DNA from: Chloroflexota bacterium
GTDB taxonomy: Bacteria > Chloroflexota > UBA5177 > JANWHV01
Length of the DNA: 5,187 bases
Direction: 5' to 3'
Assembly (NCBI GenBank): GCA_028287725.1
Contig: JAQBPC010000321.1
Span: 1 to 5,187 of the forward strand
Each line of letters opens with the position of its first letter. Positions within the stretch are counted from its first letter, which is position 1. The position numbers and the translations under genes were made by a program. Positions 1 to 5,187 of this stretch are shown here, one piece after another. The notes below the pieces were generated by a model. The model was not told the DNA's origin and searched no databases. It saw only the letters and a program-made list of their open reading frames with translations.

Positions 1-37
1 CACATCATCCGAACGGGTGAGGGTTAACGGCAGAATC

Positions 38-59
38 GGCTTAGGCCTATGGCTGAGCC
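38..59. repeat. Inverted repeat upstream of the fusion gene, possible end of an upstream transcript
   Basis: GGCTTAG (38-44) and CTGAGCC (53-59) form a seven-pair stem with one G-T wobble around an eight-base loop. A nested odd palindrome, TGGCT-G-AGCCA (50-60), overlaps it, so the DNA could also be an operator-like site. There is no T-tract after the stem, so an intrinsic terminator for a gene to the left of the window is possible but not shown. Apart from this repeat, the promoter candidate and the leader hairpin, nothing is seen between 1 and 244, and no open frame there looks like a gene. Confidence 0.3.
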
Positions 60-154
60 AGGCGACTCGCGGATGACCAAGCAGCAGAACCGAATGATTC
101 GTGGCCTGTGTTGCCTTACAGCAGAGCCATGTACTATGAATCTATACAGCTCTC

Positions 155-183
155 CTGGCAGTCTCCACACATCGGGATATCAT
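155..183 (+). promoter_or_regulatory. Candidate sigma70-type promoter of the fusion gene
   Basis: CTGGCA (155-160, 4 of 6 matches to TTGACA) and TATCAT (178-183, 5 of 6 matches to TATAAT) are separated by exactly 17 bases. Transcription would start near 190, giving a leader of about 55 bases before ATG 245. A second, weaker pair (TTGCCT 111-116, TACTAT 132-137, spacing 15) lies upstream. This is a consensus match by eye only, with no support from conservation. Confidence 0.4.
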
Positions 184-203
184 ATACGCTAGCTTAAGAT
201 GAA

Positions 204-219
204 GTACACTGTGGTGTGC
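204..219 (+). other. Small hairpin in the leader of the fusion gene
   Basis: GTACAC (204-209) and GTGTGC (214-219) can pair as six base pairs, one of them G-U, around the tetraloop TGTG. The structure would lie in the 5' leader about 11 bases before the ribosome binding site. It could be a minor RNA structure or half of a protein-binding site; chance is also possible for a stem this short. Confidence 0.25.
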
Positions 220-230
220 ATCTCCGCACT

Positions 231-236
231 GGTGGG
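231..236 (+). promoter_or_regulatory. Ribosome binding site deciding the start of the fusion gene
   Basis: GGTGGG lies 8 bases before ATG 245 and is a modest Shine-Dalgarno match. It overlaps the alternative GTG codon at 236, which itself has only a pyrimidine-rich, unsuitable sequence in front of it. This favours ATG 245 as the start. Confidence 0.45.
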
Positions 237-244
237 TGAAGCAC

Positions 245-3200
245 ATGCCTGAGGAACGGACGGTCTCTCATCTCGTGGTCGTCGGCTCCTCCGCAGGTGG
301 GGTCGAGGCCCTGCTGTCGCTGGTGGCGACACTCGATAGCGATTTTCCGGCGCCAATTGTTTTTGCCCAACACCTCGACCCGGCACGCGAAAGCCACCTT
401 GGTGAAATCCTGTCTCGTCGAAGCATTCTACCCGTTCGTACCGTGGACCATCGTACGCCACTGGAAAACGGTGTAGTCTTCGTCGTTGCCGCAAACCAGA
501 ACGTAGGCATCTCCGACCACGAGTTGTGGCTCGATGAAGCAGCCGGCGGCAGGAGTAAGCCGTCCATTGACCTGCTCTTCAATACGGCAGCCACTGTCTT
601 CGGGGAGCATCTGATTGCCGTCGTGCTGACCGGAACCGGCTCGGATGGCTCCGCGGGCGCACGCAGGGTAAAAGAGATGGGCGGAACAGTCGTAATTCAG
701 AATCCGACCACGGCCTCGTTCGGAGGTATGCCCCGCTCGTTGGCGCCGAATACCGTGGACATCGTGACGGAGCTCGAGAATATCGCGCCGCTGCTGAAAG
801 ACTTGTTGGCGCGCGAAGATAAGCCGCTCCAGAATGAGGAAGCACTGCTTCGCGAGTTTCTCACAAAGATACGCCAGCACAGTGGCATTGATTTCTCGAG
901 CTATAAGACGCCAACTATCCAGCGACGTCTCCATCGACGCATGGTTGCGACCGGATGGCAACGATTGCAGGATTACCTGACATATACTGAGCGTACGCCG
1001 GCGGAGTATCAACGGCTGATCAACTCATTTTTGATCAAAGTGACGGAGTTCTTCCGCGACCCCGAGCTGTTTAAATACTTGCAGGAGATTCTGCTACCCC
1101 AACTAGTCGAAGAGGCGCGCCAACGCGGCAATCAGCTTCGTCTCTGGTCCGCGGGATGCTCGACAGGGGAGGAGGCATACACTCTTGCGATATTGGTCAG
1201 CGAGGCGTTGGGAGACGAGCTGGACGACTTCTCAGTGCGGATTTTTGCTACCGATCTGGACCGCGAGGCCATAGCGTTTGGCCGGCGCGGCATATATCCG
1301 GCAAATTCGCTCAGTAATATGCCTCCTCAGTACATCGAAAAGTATTTCACGAAAACCGACGACAGCTACGAGCTCAGCAAGAGCGCCCGTGGTCTCGTAA
1401 TATTCGGGGAACACGACCTTGGGCAGCGCGCGCCATTCCCCCACATTGACCTGGTACTGTGCCGAAATGTGCTTATGTACTTCGTTCAAGAGTTGCAGAA
1501 GCGCGCGCTTGAGCTGTTCGCCTACTCCTTACGTGACCATGGGTATTTAATTCTGGGCAAGGCTGAGACGTCGTCCGCGGTTCCAGGGCTGTTCCAGCCT
1601 GCCAACCCAGGGCTCAAGGTGTATCAGCGCCAGGGTGAGCAGCGGCTTCCACCGTCGATTGGTGGCGAAAATGCATTTCGCACGCAGCGGCTCCATACCC
1701 ATCGTCCGGTAGGGGAAGCGGCCTCCGAGTCGCGAGGACAACGGAGTGTCGAAGTCTCGATCGACGCTTCGCAGGCCGAAATGCTTATGGACTTACCCGT
1801 CGGCGTCGTCGTGATGGACAAACGTTACGACATTGAGGCTATCAACAGCCTGGCGCGACGATTGCTCGGCATTCAAACGGAGGCAATTGGCGAGGACTTT
1901 CTCCACCTGCTGCAGAACATACCGACAAAACCCCTGCGCTCCATGATAGATGCGGCCCTACGAGGGGAAGCGCCGGCCGCGATAGAGGAGCTTCAAGTAG
2001 AGATTGCCGCACTGGGTGAGACACGTTTCCTCCAGATCCTTTGCTCGCCCCGCAGAGCACATACCATTGAAAGGCACGTAACCGGTGCCGTATTAGTAGT
2101 GAACGACGTGACCCTGGCCGTGATCCAGCGGCGCACGAATGAGGGGATTGAGTCACGTCGTAACCACGAACGAGACAAGGCGGAGCGTGAGCGGAACCAG
2201 GTCACTGCCCGACAGGAAAAGCTGACTGAGGAGCTTACAAGCAGCAACAGGGAATTGCTTGATGCGAACGAGCAGTTAACCAACGTGATAGTTGCGCTGC
2301 GGAAGGCAAATGAAGAGTTCATGCTTGGCAATGAGGAGACACAAGCAGCCACCGAGGAAATGGAGACACTCAACGAGGAGTTGCAGGCAACGAACGAAGA
2401 GCTTGAAACCCTGAACGAGGAATTGCAGGCAACTATCGAAGAGTTAAACACTACGAATGATGACCTCACGGCCCGCGGTACCGAGCTGCTCGATCTGTCC
2501 GAATCCCTGGAGGATCAACGGCGGCGTCTGTCGACGATTCTCATTAATATGGGTGAGGCTGTCATGGTTCTCGACCAACATGGTCGCCTAGTGCTTACGA
2601 GCGATATCTTCAACCAAATGTTTGCCGGTGCCGGGGTTAAGTTTATCGCCGAGGACGAAAACGGAGAGCGGCTGCCGAGCTCGGAAACTCCGCAAGCTAA
2701 GGCTGCCCGGGGTGAGGTCTTTCAAATGGATTTCACGCAAACCGATTCCGAGGGCAACCGACACTGGTTCGAGGCGCGGGGTCAGCCTATTAACCCGGAT
2801 TCGGCCGGCAGCGACAGCGTAATGGTCATCCGCGATGTGACGGACCGCGGGCTGCTTCAGCTTCAAGACGAGTTTATGGCGATGGCAAGTCACGAGTTGC
2901 GCACGCCACTTACCGCATTGCAAGGCTACCTTGAGATGATGGTACGGAGACTGGATGCAAGCCTCTCGAACGCGCAAGTGAAGAGCTATGCTGCGAATGC
3001 ATTGAGCCAAACAAAGCGGCTTGGATCGCTCGTACGCGATTTGACGGATGTCAGCCGATTGCGCACCGGGAAGTTGAGTTATCAGCGAGAGCATGTGGAC
3101 CTGGTCCCACTTGTGCAACACGTGATCGATACGACCGAGACCCTCTCGCACAGCGCCGAGATTCATGCCGACCTGCAGCATGAGCCACTCATGGTGTTTG

Positions 3201-3592
3201 GCGATAGGGCCCGTTTGGAGCAGGTCGTGCTCAATTTGCTCACGAATGCAATTTCGCACGCGCCCAACGCATCAGTTATCGATGTTGCAGTACTGCTGAA
3301 CAATGATATGGCAGAGATCAGCGTCCACGACACCGGGCCAGGCATTCCCGAGGAACACCGCCCGCGCGTATTTTCACGCTTCTACCAGGTCGCAAGGGAG
3401 GACCAATATCGGGCCGGCGGCCTTGGCCTTGGGCTGTTCCTTGTCCGAACGATTGTGACTGAGCACGGCGGAACCGTCGATTTCACGTCGGAGATTGGCG
3501 CGGGCACGACATTCACCGTAAACCTACCGATAGCTGATGATGCAAACCCTGAAGCGGAGCAAAGCGAGTTTCCCGCAGACGTACCCGGATAA
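245..3592 (+). CDS. CheB-CheR-PAS-coiled coil-PAS-histidine kinase fusion protein
   Basis: This encodes a soluble signalling protein of about 1115 residues (numbered from ATG 245), with no signal peptide or membrane segment. The CheB methylesterase domain (about 7-189) keeps the Ser-His-Asp triad: S16 in GSSAGG, H43 in AQHLD, D134 in TGTGSDG. CheR follows: N-terminal domain about 197-252, then the SAM-binding methyltransferase to about 462, with FFRD (R271), AGCSTGEEAY (303-312), ATDLD (335-339) and CRNVLMYF (406-413). Next come PAS 1 (about 507-622), a coiled coil (about 627-760) and PAS 2 (about 763-865). The kinase part has SHELRTP (H883), N-box N997/N1001, DTGPGIP (1029-1035), F-box FSRFYQ and GGLGLGL (1058-1064). 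An acidic tail ends the protein. No receiver domain precedes CheB or follows the kinase, so phosphate must go to a partner in trans. The architecture is a known fusion type; the physiological target is unknown. ATG 245 is preferred because GGTGGG lies 8 bases upstream; in-frame GTG 236 (three extra residues) has no ribosome binding site. Confidence 0.95.
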   Translation: MPEERTVSHLVVVGSSAGGVEALLSLVATLDSDFPAPIVFAQHLDPARESHLGEILSRRSILPVRTVDHRTPLENGVVFVVAANQNVGISDHELWLDEAAGGRSKPSIDLLFNTAATVFGEHLIAVVLTGTGSDGSAGARRVKEMGGTVVIQNPTTASFGGMPRSLAPNTVDIVTELENIAPLLKDLLAREDKPLQNEEALLREFLTKIRQHSGIDFSSYKTPTIQRRLHRRMVATGWQRLQDYLTYTERTPAEYQRLINSFLIKVTEFFRDPELFKYLQEILLPQLVEEARQRGNQLRLWSAGCSTGEEAYTLAILVSEALGDELDDFSVRIFATDLDREAIAFGRRGIYPANSLSNMPPQYIEKYFTKTDDSYELSKSARGLVIFGEHDLGQRAPFPHIDLVLCRNVLMYFVQELQKRALELFAYSLRDHGYLILGKAETSSAVPGLFQPANPGLKVYQRQGEQRLPPSIGGENAFRTQRLHTHRPVGEAASESRGQRSVEVSIDASQAEMLMDLPVGVVVMDKRYDIEAINSLARRLLGIQTEAIGEDFLHLLQNIPTKPLRSMIDAALRGEAPAAIEELQVEIAALGETRFLQILCSPRRAHTIERHVTGAVLVVNDVTLAVIQRRTNEGIESRRNHERDKAERERNQVTARQEKLTEELTSSNRELLDANEQLTNVIVALRKANEEFMLGNEETQAATEEMETLNEELQATNEELETLNEELQATIEELNTTNDDLTARGTELLDLSESLEDQRRRLSTILINMGEAVMVLDQHGRLVLTSDIFNQMFAGAGVKFIAEDENGERLPSSETPQAKAARGEVFQMDFTQTDSEGNRHWFEARGQPINPDSAGSDSVMVIRDVTDRGLLQLQDEFMAMASHELRTPLTALQGYLEMMVRRLDASLSNAQVKSYAANALSQTKRLGSLVRDLTDVSRLRTGKLSYQREHVDLVPLVQHVIDTTETLSHSAEIHADLQHEPLMVFGDRARLEQVVLNLLTNAISHAPNASVIDVAVLLNNDMAEISVHDTGPGIPEEHRPRVFSRFYQVAREDQYRAGGLGLGLFLVRTIVTEHGGTVDFTSEIGAGTTFTVNLPIADDANPEAEQSEFPADVPG
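2324..2467 (+). repeat. Tandem 42-base repeat encoding a 14-residue coiled-coil unit
   Basis: Inside the fusion gene, three consecutive 42-base units (2324-2365, 2366-2407, 2408-2449) and a partial fourth (to 2467) encode LGNEETQAATEEME, TLNEELQATNEELE, TLNEELQATIEELN and TTNDDL. Units 2 and 3 agree at 33 of 42 bases by eye; unit 1 is more diverged. The spacing is two exact heptads: leucines at residues 713, 720, 727, 734 and 741 fall at one core position, and L709, T716, L723, T730 and T737 at the other. This is a parallel dimer coiled coil or signalling helix between the methyl-transfer modules plus PAS 1 on one side and PAS 2 plus kinase on the other. Similar TNEELE/TLNEELQ repeats are typical of CheB-CheR fusion proteins. 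Confidence 0.8.
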
Positions 3593-3600
3593 GTCGTCCA

Positions 3601-3618
3601 CGTGCAGAGGGCTGCATG
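3601..3618 (+). other. Hairpin just after the fusion gene
   Basis: CGTGCAG (3601-3607) and CTGCATG (3612-3618) pair over seven positions (one G-U) around the tetraloop AGGG, starting nine bases after the stop codon. No T-run follows, so it does not look like a classical intrinsic terminator. It could slow polymerase or protect the 3' end of the long upstream message from nucleases. Confidence 0.4.
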
Positions 3619-3619
3619 C

Positions 3620-3635
3620 TCACGCGAAACCGTGA
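3620..3635 (+). other. Second hairpin in the gap between fusion gene and small gene
   Basis: TCACG (3620-3624) and CGTGA (3631-3635) form a perfect five-pair stem around CGAAAC. It starts two bases after the hairpin at 3601-3618, so the two could stack in the RNA. No T-tract follows. The pair may set the relative expression of the two genes by partial termination or differential message decay; this is inference. Confidence 0.3.
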
Positions 3636-3682
3636 CAGGAACCAATCACACGAGGAACATTGCGACCGGGGATACGCCCAAT

Positions 3683-3686
3683 GGAG
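3683..3686 (+). promoter_or_regulatory. Ribosome binding site deciding the start of the small helical protein
   Basis: GGAG with a six-base spacer precedes ATG 3693. The in-frame ATG at 3681 also has a purine run (GGGGA, 3668-3672, eight bases before), so the two starts compete. TTG 3660 has GAGGAA only two bases before it, too close to act. ATG 3693 is chosen on spacing. Confidence 0.4.
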
Positions 3687-3692
3687 ACGCCA

Positions 3693-4103
3693 ATGAACGA
3701 TGACATACGTGACGAGTCGGTCCTCGACAAAATGACTATGGGAATCATCTCTTCTGAAGAGCTAGAAGACGCGGAACGCTCAATTCGTGAGTTACATTCG
3801 GAAACACACCTCGTCAGCATCATGATCTTGCAAGCCAGTGCGCGTATCGACCAGCATGAAGCGGCCTGTCTCGATTTATATGATCAGGTCGAAGCGACGG
3901 CCGCCAAAGTCAAAGCTCAGCCGGAAGCCGCGCACGATCTGCGGCGTCTCACCGTCGCCGCGCATCGGCTGTTAACCGAGCAGGCCGGATCGCACGACAT
4001 CACCCGAAATTTGCTCAAGCAGACCCACGCTCGGCTAGCGCGATCCGCGGTTACATCAGAGCAGCTGCAAGAGGTTCTGATGCGGATTGCTCGAACTGCC
4101 TAA
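3693..4103 (+). CDS. Small helical protein of unknown function
   Basis: I do not recognise this protein. It has 136 residues from ATG 3693, with no signal peptide or membrane segment. The sequence is almost entirely helix-forming, with one proline (P77), one cysteine (C59) and only two glycines. Long amphipathic helices are suggested at about 20-72, 76-97, 101-117 and 121-134, consistent with a helical bundle or coiled coil. The N-terminus is acidic and the C-terminal half is basic with many Arg, His and Gln. The stretch AAHRLLTEQAGS (89-100) faintly resembles the phospho-histidine motif of HPt domains but lacks its usual Lys-Gly. The gene follows the fusion gene by 100 bases on the same strand with no obvious promoter of its own, so co-transcription and a role as partner of the sensor are plausible inferences. 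ATG 3693 has GGAG six bases upstream; ATG 3681 (four more residues, GGGGA upstream) and TTG 3660 are alternatives. Confidence 0.75.
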   Translation: MNDDIRDESVLDKMTMGIISSEELEDAERSIRELHSETHLVSIMILQASARIDQHEAACLDLYDQVEATAAKVKAQPEAAHDLRRLTVAAHRLLTEQAGSHDITRNLLKQTHARLARSAVTSEQLQEVLMRIARTA

Positions 4104-4128
4104 GACGAAGGGGCCGACGGGCTTCGTC
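4104..4128. terminator. Hairpin between convergent genes, possible bidirectional terminator
   Basis: GACGAAG (4104-4110) and CTTCGTC (4122-4128) are a perfect seven-base inverted repeat around an 11-base GC-rich loop. It begins directly after the stop codon of the rightward small gene (TAA 4101-4103) and ends six bases beyond the stop of the leftward PPOX gene (4135-4137), so it is placed to serve both transcripts. Neither side carries a clear T-tract, which weakens the case for an efficient intrinsic terminator. Confidence 0.5.
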
Positions 4129-4134
4129 CGACAA

Positions 4135-4677
4135 TCAGGGTAGTCCCGGCAGGCCGCCGACACTGGTGCGATTTTCTTCCTCTTGATACGTTTGCAACGC
4201 TTCAGGACCGAGTTTGGTCGCCCAAGCTTGGAGTTGCGACCGCTCTGTCTCAAACGTGTAGCGCGGTATGCCGAATCCGCACGAATCTGAAATACGTGCG
4301 AGTGTTACTTTAATCACCGATCGCACCCCTGGGTAGGCCGGGAAGTTTTCGACCAGTGTCGCGAAGTCTTCCGCCTCTGGCAATACGACCGTTCCATAGC
4401 CATGCAACCGGAGGATACGCGGCGGGCCCTCGAACGCACAGAACATCAGCACTATTCGGCCATTCTCGCGCAGATGCGCCACTGTCTCGATGCCGCTGCC
4501 GATGAGGTCCAGGTAGGCAACGGTATGGGGGTCGAGGATTCGGAACGTGTCGAGCCCCTTGGGGGACAAGTTCAAAAGACCATCCTCCTCAAGCGGCGCG
4601 GTAGCTACGAAGAAGACTCGCTGGGCCTGAATGAATGCTGCGTTACGCTCGTCAAGGTCTGAAAAGACTTTACCCAC
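4135..4677 (-). CDS. Pyridoxamine 5'-phosphate oxidase family protein (flavin split barrel)
   Basis: This 180-residue soluble protein resembles the group of small proteins named after pyridoxamine 5'-phosphate oxidase. Members have a split beta-barrel that usually binds FMN or a related cofactor as a dimer. Recognisable stretches are FFVATAP (22-28), LNLSPKGLDTFRI (35-47), AYLDLIGSGIETVAHL (54-69), ENGRIVLMFCAFEGPPRILR (71-90), LHGYG (91-95) and SCGFGIP (132-138), followed by a helical tail ending GGLPGLP. Length and both ends fit this group, so the gene looks intact. The true reaction and cofactor are not known; true PdxH activity is unlikely because the protein is shorter and differs from PdxH at its C-terminus. 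The start is GTG (codon at 4677-4675), supported by GAGGTGA upstream. The gene converges on the small helical gene and is divergent from the DUF2292 gene. It appears monocistronic. Confidence 0.88.
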   Translation of the reverse strand: MGKVFSDLDERNAAFIQAQRVFFVATAPLEEDGLLNLSPKGLDTFRILDPHTVAYLDLIGSGIETVAHLRENGRIVLMFCAFEGPPRILRLHGYGTVVLPEAEDFATLVENFPAYPGVRSVIKVTLARISDSCGFGIPRYTFETERSQLQAWATKLGPEALQTYQEEENRTSVGGLPGLP

Positions 4678-4680
4678 GCT

Positions 4681-4687
4681 TCACCTC
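4681..4687 (-). promoter_or_regulatory. Strong ribosome binding site deciding the GTG start of the PPOX gene
   Basis: Read on the minus strand this is GAGGTGA, seven consecutive bases of the Shine-Dalgarno consensus, ending three bases before the GTG codon (about six if only GAGG is counted). It fixes the unusual GTG as the likely start. Confidence 0.7.
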
Positions 4688-4790
4688 GGCTCTCTACACA
4701 GCGCGCCATGAAGTGCAGCAACAGCGCTGCGCATTGGCATGGCCGACTTGTCCGACGATCTCGACGGCAATTGTGCCGATATGGTGTCGG

Positions 4791-4799
4791 AGTATAGCA
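4791..4799 (-). promoter_or_regulatory. Candidate extended -10 promoter of the PPOX gene
   Basis: On the minus strand this reads TGCTATACT, matching the extended -10 form TGnTATAAT at all but one position. No good -35 box stands 16-18 bases upstream, which is tolerated with an extended -10. Transcription would start near 4784, giving a leader of roughly 105 bases. Confidence 0.4.
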
Positions 4800-4868
4800 A
4801 ACCGGCGATCTGCGGTACAGCCGCGCCCTGATTTCAGCGGTCTGAGAGCTTTAGCTTCTGCCGCTGGT

Positions 4869-4898
4869 TTGACAGTTTTACGCCATACCTCGTATCTT
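4869..4898 (+). promoter_or_regulatory. Candidate sigma70 promoter of the DUF2292 gene
   Basis: A perfect -35 box TTGACA (4869-4874) is followed after 18 bases by TATCTT (4893-4898, 4 of 6 matches to TATAAT). Transcription would start near 4905, giving a leader of about 70 bases before ATG 4978. Confidence 0.45.
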
Positions 4899-4963
4899 TC
4901 CGACACAAGGGCGTAATCGAGTTATCCGATACGGTACATAGGAATTTCGGTGCAGCCGAGCGC

Positions 4964-4969
4964 GGAGGA
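4964..4969 (+). promoter_or_regulatory. Strong ribosome binding site of the DUF2292 gene
   Basis: GGAGGA with an eight-base spacer precedes ATG 4978. Such a near-perfect site supports this short frame as a real, well-translated gene. Confidence 0.65.
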
Positions 4970-4977
4970 CGCAAGCC

Positions 4978-5175
4978 ATGGAACCCAAGTGCCAGGAGCC
5001 GGAGCCGACCGCTGCTTCGTCCCTTGTGCTGTCCGCCGATGAAGAACAGATTGTCAAAGCGATCCTCGATGCGCTGCGCCGGATCAAGCACGGATCGGTT
5101 CAGCTTGTCGTCCAGGATAGCCGGGTCATTCAAATCGATACTGTCGAAAAACGACGACTCGCTGGAAAGCGCTGA
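4978..5175 (+). CDS. DUF2292 (YezD-like) family small protein
   Basis: This is a complete 65-residue cytoplasmic protein. A variable, polar N-terminus (1-20) is followed by the conserved core of the DUF2292/YezD family: an amphipathic helix IVKAILDALRRIKHGS (25-40), then strand-like VQLVVQDSRVIQIDT (41-55), and the terminal EKRRL (57-61). The core fits the family pattern of a helix ending in I-K-x-G-S-V, then Q-D-x-x-V-x-Q-I and EK-x-R. Length is typical of the family and the gene is intact. The family's biochemical role is not established to my knowledge, so no function is assigned. It has its own candidate promoter and a strong ribosome binding site, is divergent from the PPOX gene, and ends 12 bases before the window edge, so downstream operon partners cannot be seen. 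The frame is real with high confidence; the family call rests on pattern recognition. Confidence 0.85.
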   Translation: MEPKCQEPEPTAASSLVLSADEEQIVKAILDALRRIKHGSVQLVVQDSRVIQIDTVEKRRLAGKR

Positions 5176-5187
5176 ATCAGGTCGACC

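Larger units (their letters stand above)
4678..4977. other. Divergent intergenic region between PPOX and DUF2292 genes
   Basis: These 300 bases separate two divergently read genes. They hold the ribosome binding sites and candidate promoters of both, and a short stem TCGG-TGCAG-CCGA (4947-4959) just before the DUF2292 ribosome binding site. Open frames crossing the region have no ribosome binding site and no recognisable protein, so I see no additional gene. Confidence 0.6.

Noticed and set aside
2..76. Short open end at the left edge, in the frame starting at base 2, containing GLGLWLSQ, reminiscent of a histidine-kinase G2 box.
   Set aside because: Only 24 codons, with no preceding F-box or DTG motif and an immediate stop; a chance resemblance cannot be excluded, so no partial gene is called.
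155..171. TGGCA at 156-160 as a sigma54 -24 element.
   Set aside because: No GC-containing -12 element (TTGC) at the required spacing; the sigma70 reading with TATCAT fits better.
1763..2830. Possibility that one of the PAS domains is a blue-light LOV domain.
   Set aside because: The flavin-binding cysteine motif NCRFLQ is absent from both PAS domains.
2588..3259. 223-codon minus-strand frame inside the kinase part of the fusion gene.
   Set aside because: It lies wholly antisense to well-conserved PAS and kinase codons and matches no family; it is a by-product of the coding strand.
3638..3658. Two GGAAC motifs (3638-3642, 3654-3658) resembling the -35 of EcfG general-stress promoters.
   Set aside because: Neither is followed by a GTT-type -10 element at 16-17 bases; the second overlaps a purine run that explains it.
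4739..4831. 30-codon frame starting MADLSDDLDG in the divergent region.
   Set aside because: Protein-like composition, but no ribosome binding site and no recognisable family, and it overlaps the candidate promoter of the PPOX gene.
4635..4916. 93-codon plus-strand frame and an opposing 70-codon frame (4694-4906) in the divergent region.
   Set aside because: Composition rich in Arg, Cys and Trp typical of antisense shadows, no ribosome binding site, overlap with the PPOX gene start and with both promoter candidates.

Overview
The window reads as a bacterial chromosome segment of moderately high GC (mid to upper fifties percent by eye). It carries four genes: a very large sensory fusion protein, a small unknown helical protein, a pyridoxamine-phosphate-oxidase-like protein and a DUF2292/YezD small protein. 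CheB-CheR-PAS-kinase fusions, PPOX-like proteins and YezD proteins are all common in soil and water bacteria such as Pseudomonadota and Acidobacteriota. Nothing here fixes the phylum. No rRNA, tRNA, insertion sequence, CRISPR array or phage gene is visible.

Layout. Positions 1-244 hold no convincing gene. They contain an inverted repeat (38-59), a candidate sigma70 promoter (155-183) and a small leader hairpin (204-219). Positions 245-3592 (+) encode a protein of about 1115 residues with the order CheB methylesterase, CheR methyltransferase, PAS, long coiled coil, PAS, HisKA, HATPase. All catalytic motifs are readable and there is no receiver domain. A 100-base gap with two adjacent hairpins (3601-3618, 3620-3635) separates it from a 136-residue, almost all-helical protein of unknown function (3693-4103, +), probably in the same transcription unit. 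A hairpin at 4104-4128 lies between the converging gene ends.

On the minus strand, 4677-4135 encodes a 180-residue PPOX-family flavin-barrel protein starting with GTG behind a strong ribosome binding site. The roughly 300-base divergent region 4678-4977 holds candidate promoters for both sides: an extended -10 for the PPOX gene and a perfect TTGACA box for the rightward gene. At 4978-5175 (+) is a complete 65-residue DUF2292 (YezD-like) protein. The last 12 bases hold nothing identifiable.

How they may work together. The fusion combines both enzymes of chemoreceptor methyl-group adaptation (glutamyl methyl ester formation and hydrolysis) with a PAS-sensing histidine kinase, but no chemoreceptor, CheA, CheW or response regulator is encoded here. 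The small helical protein is the only candidate partner in the window. The PPOX and DUF2292 genes appear to be separate units with no evident link to the sensor.
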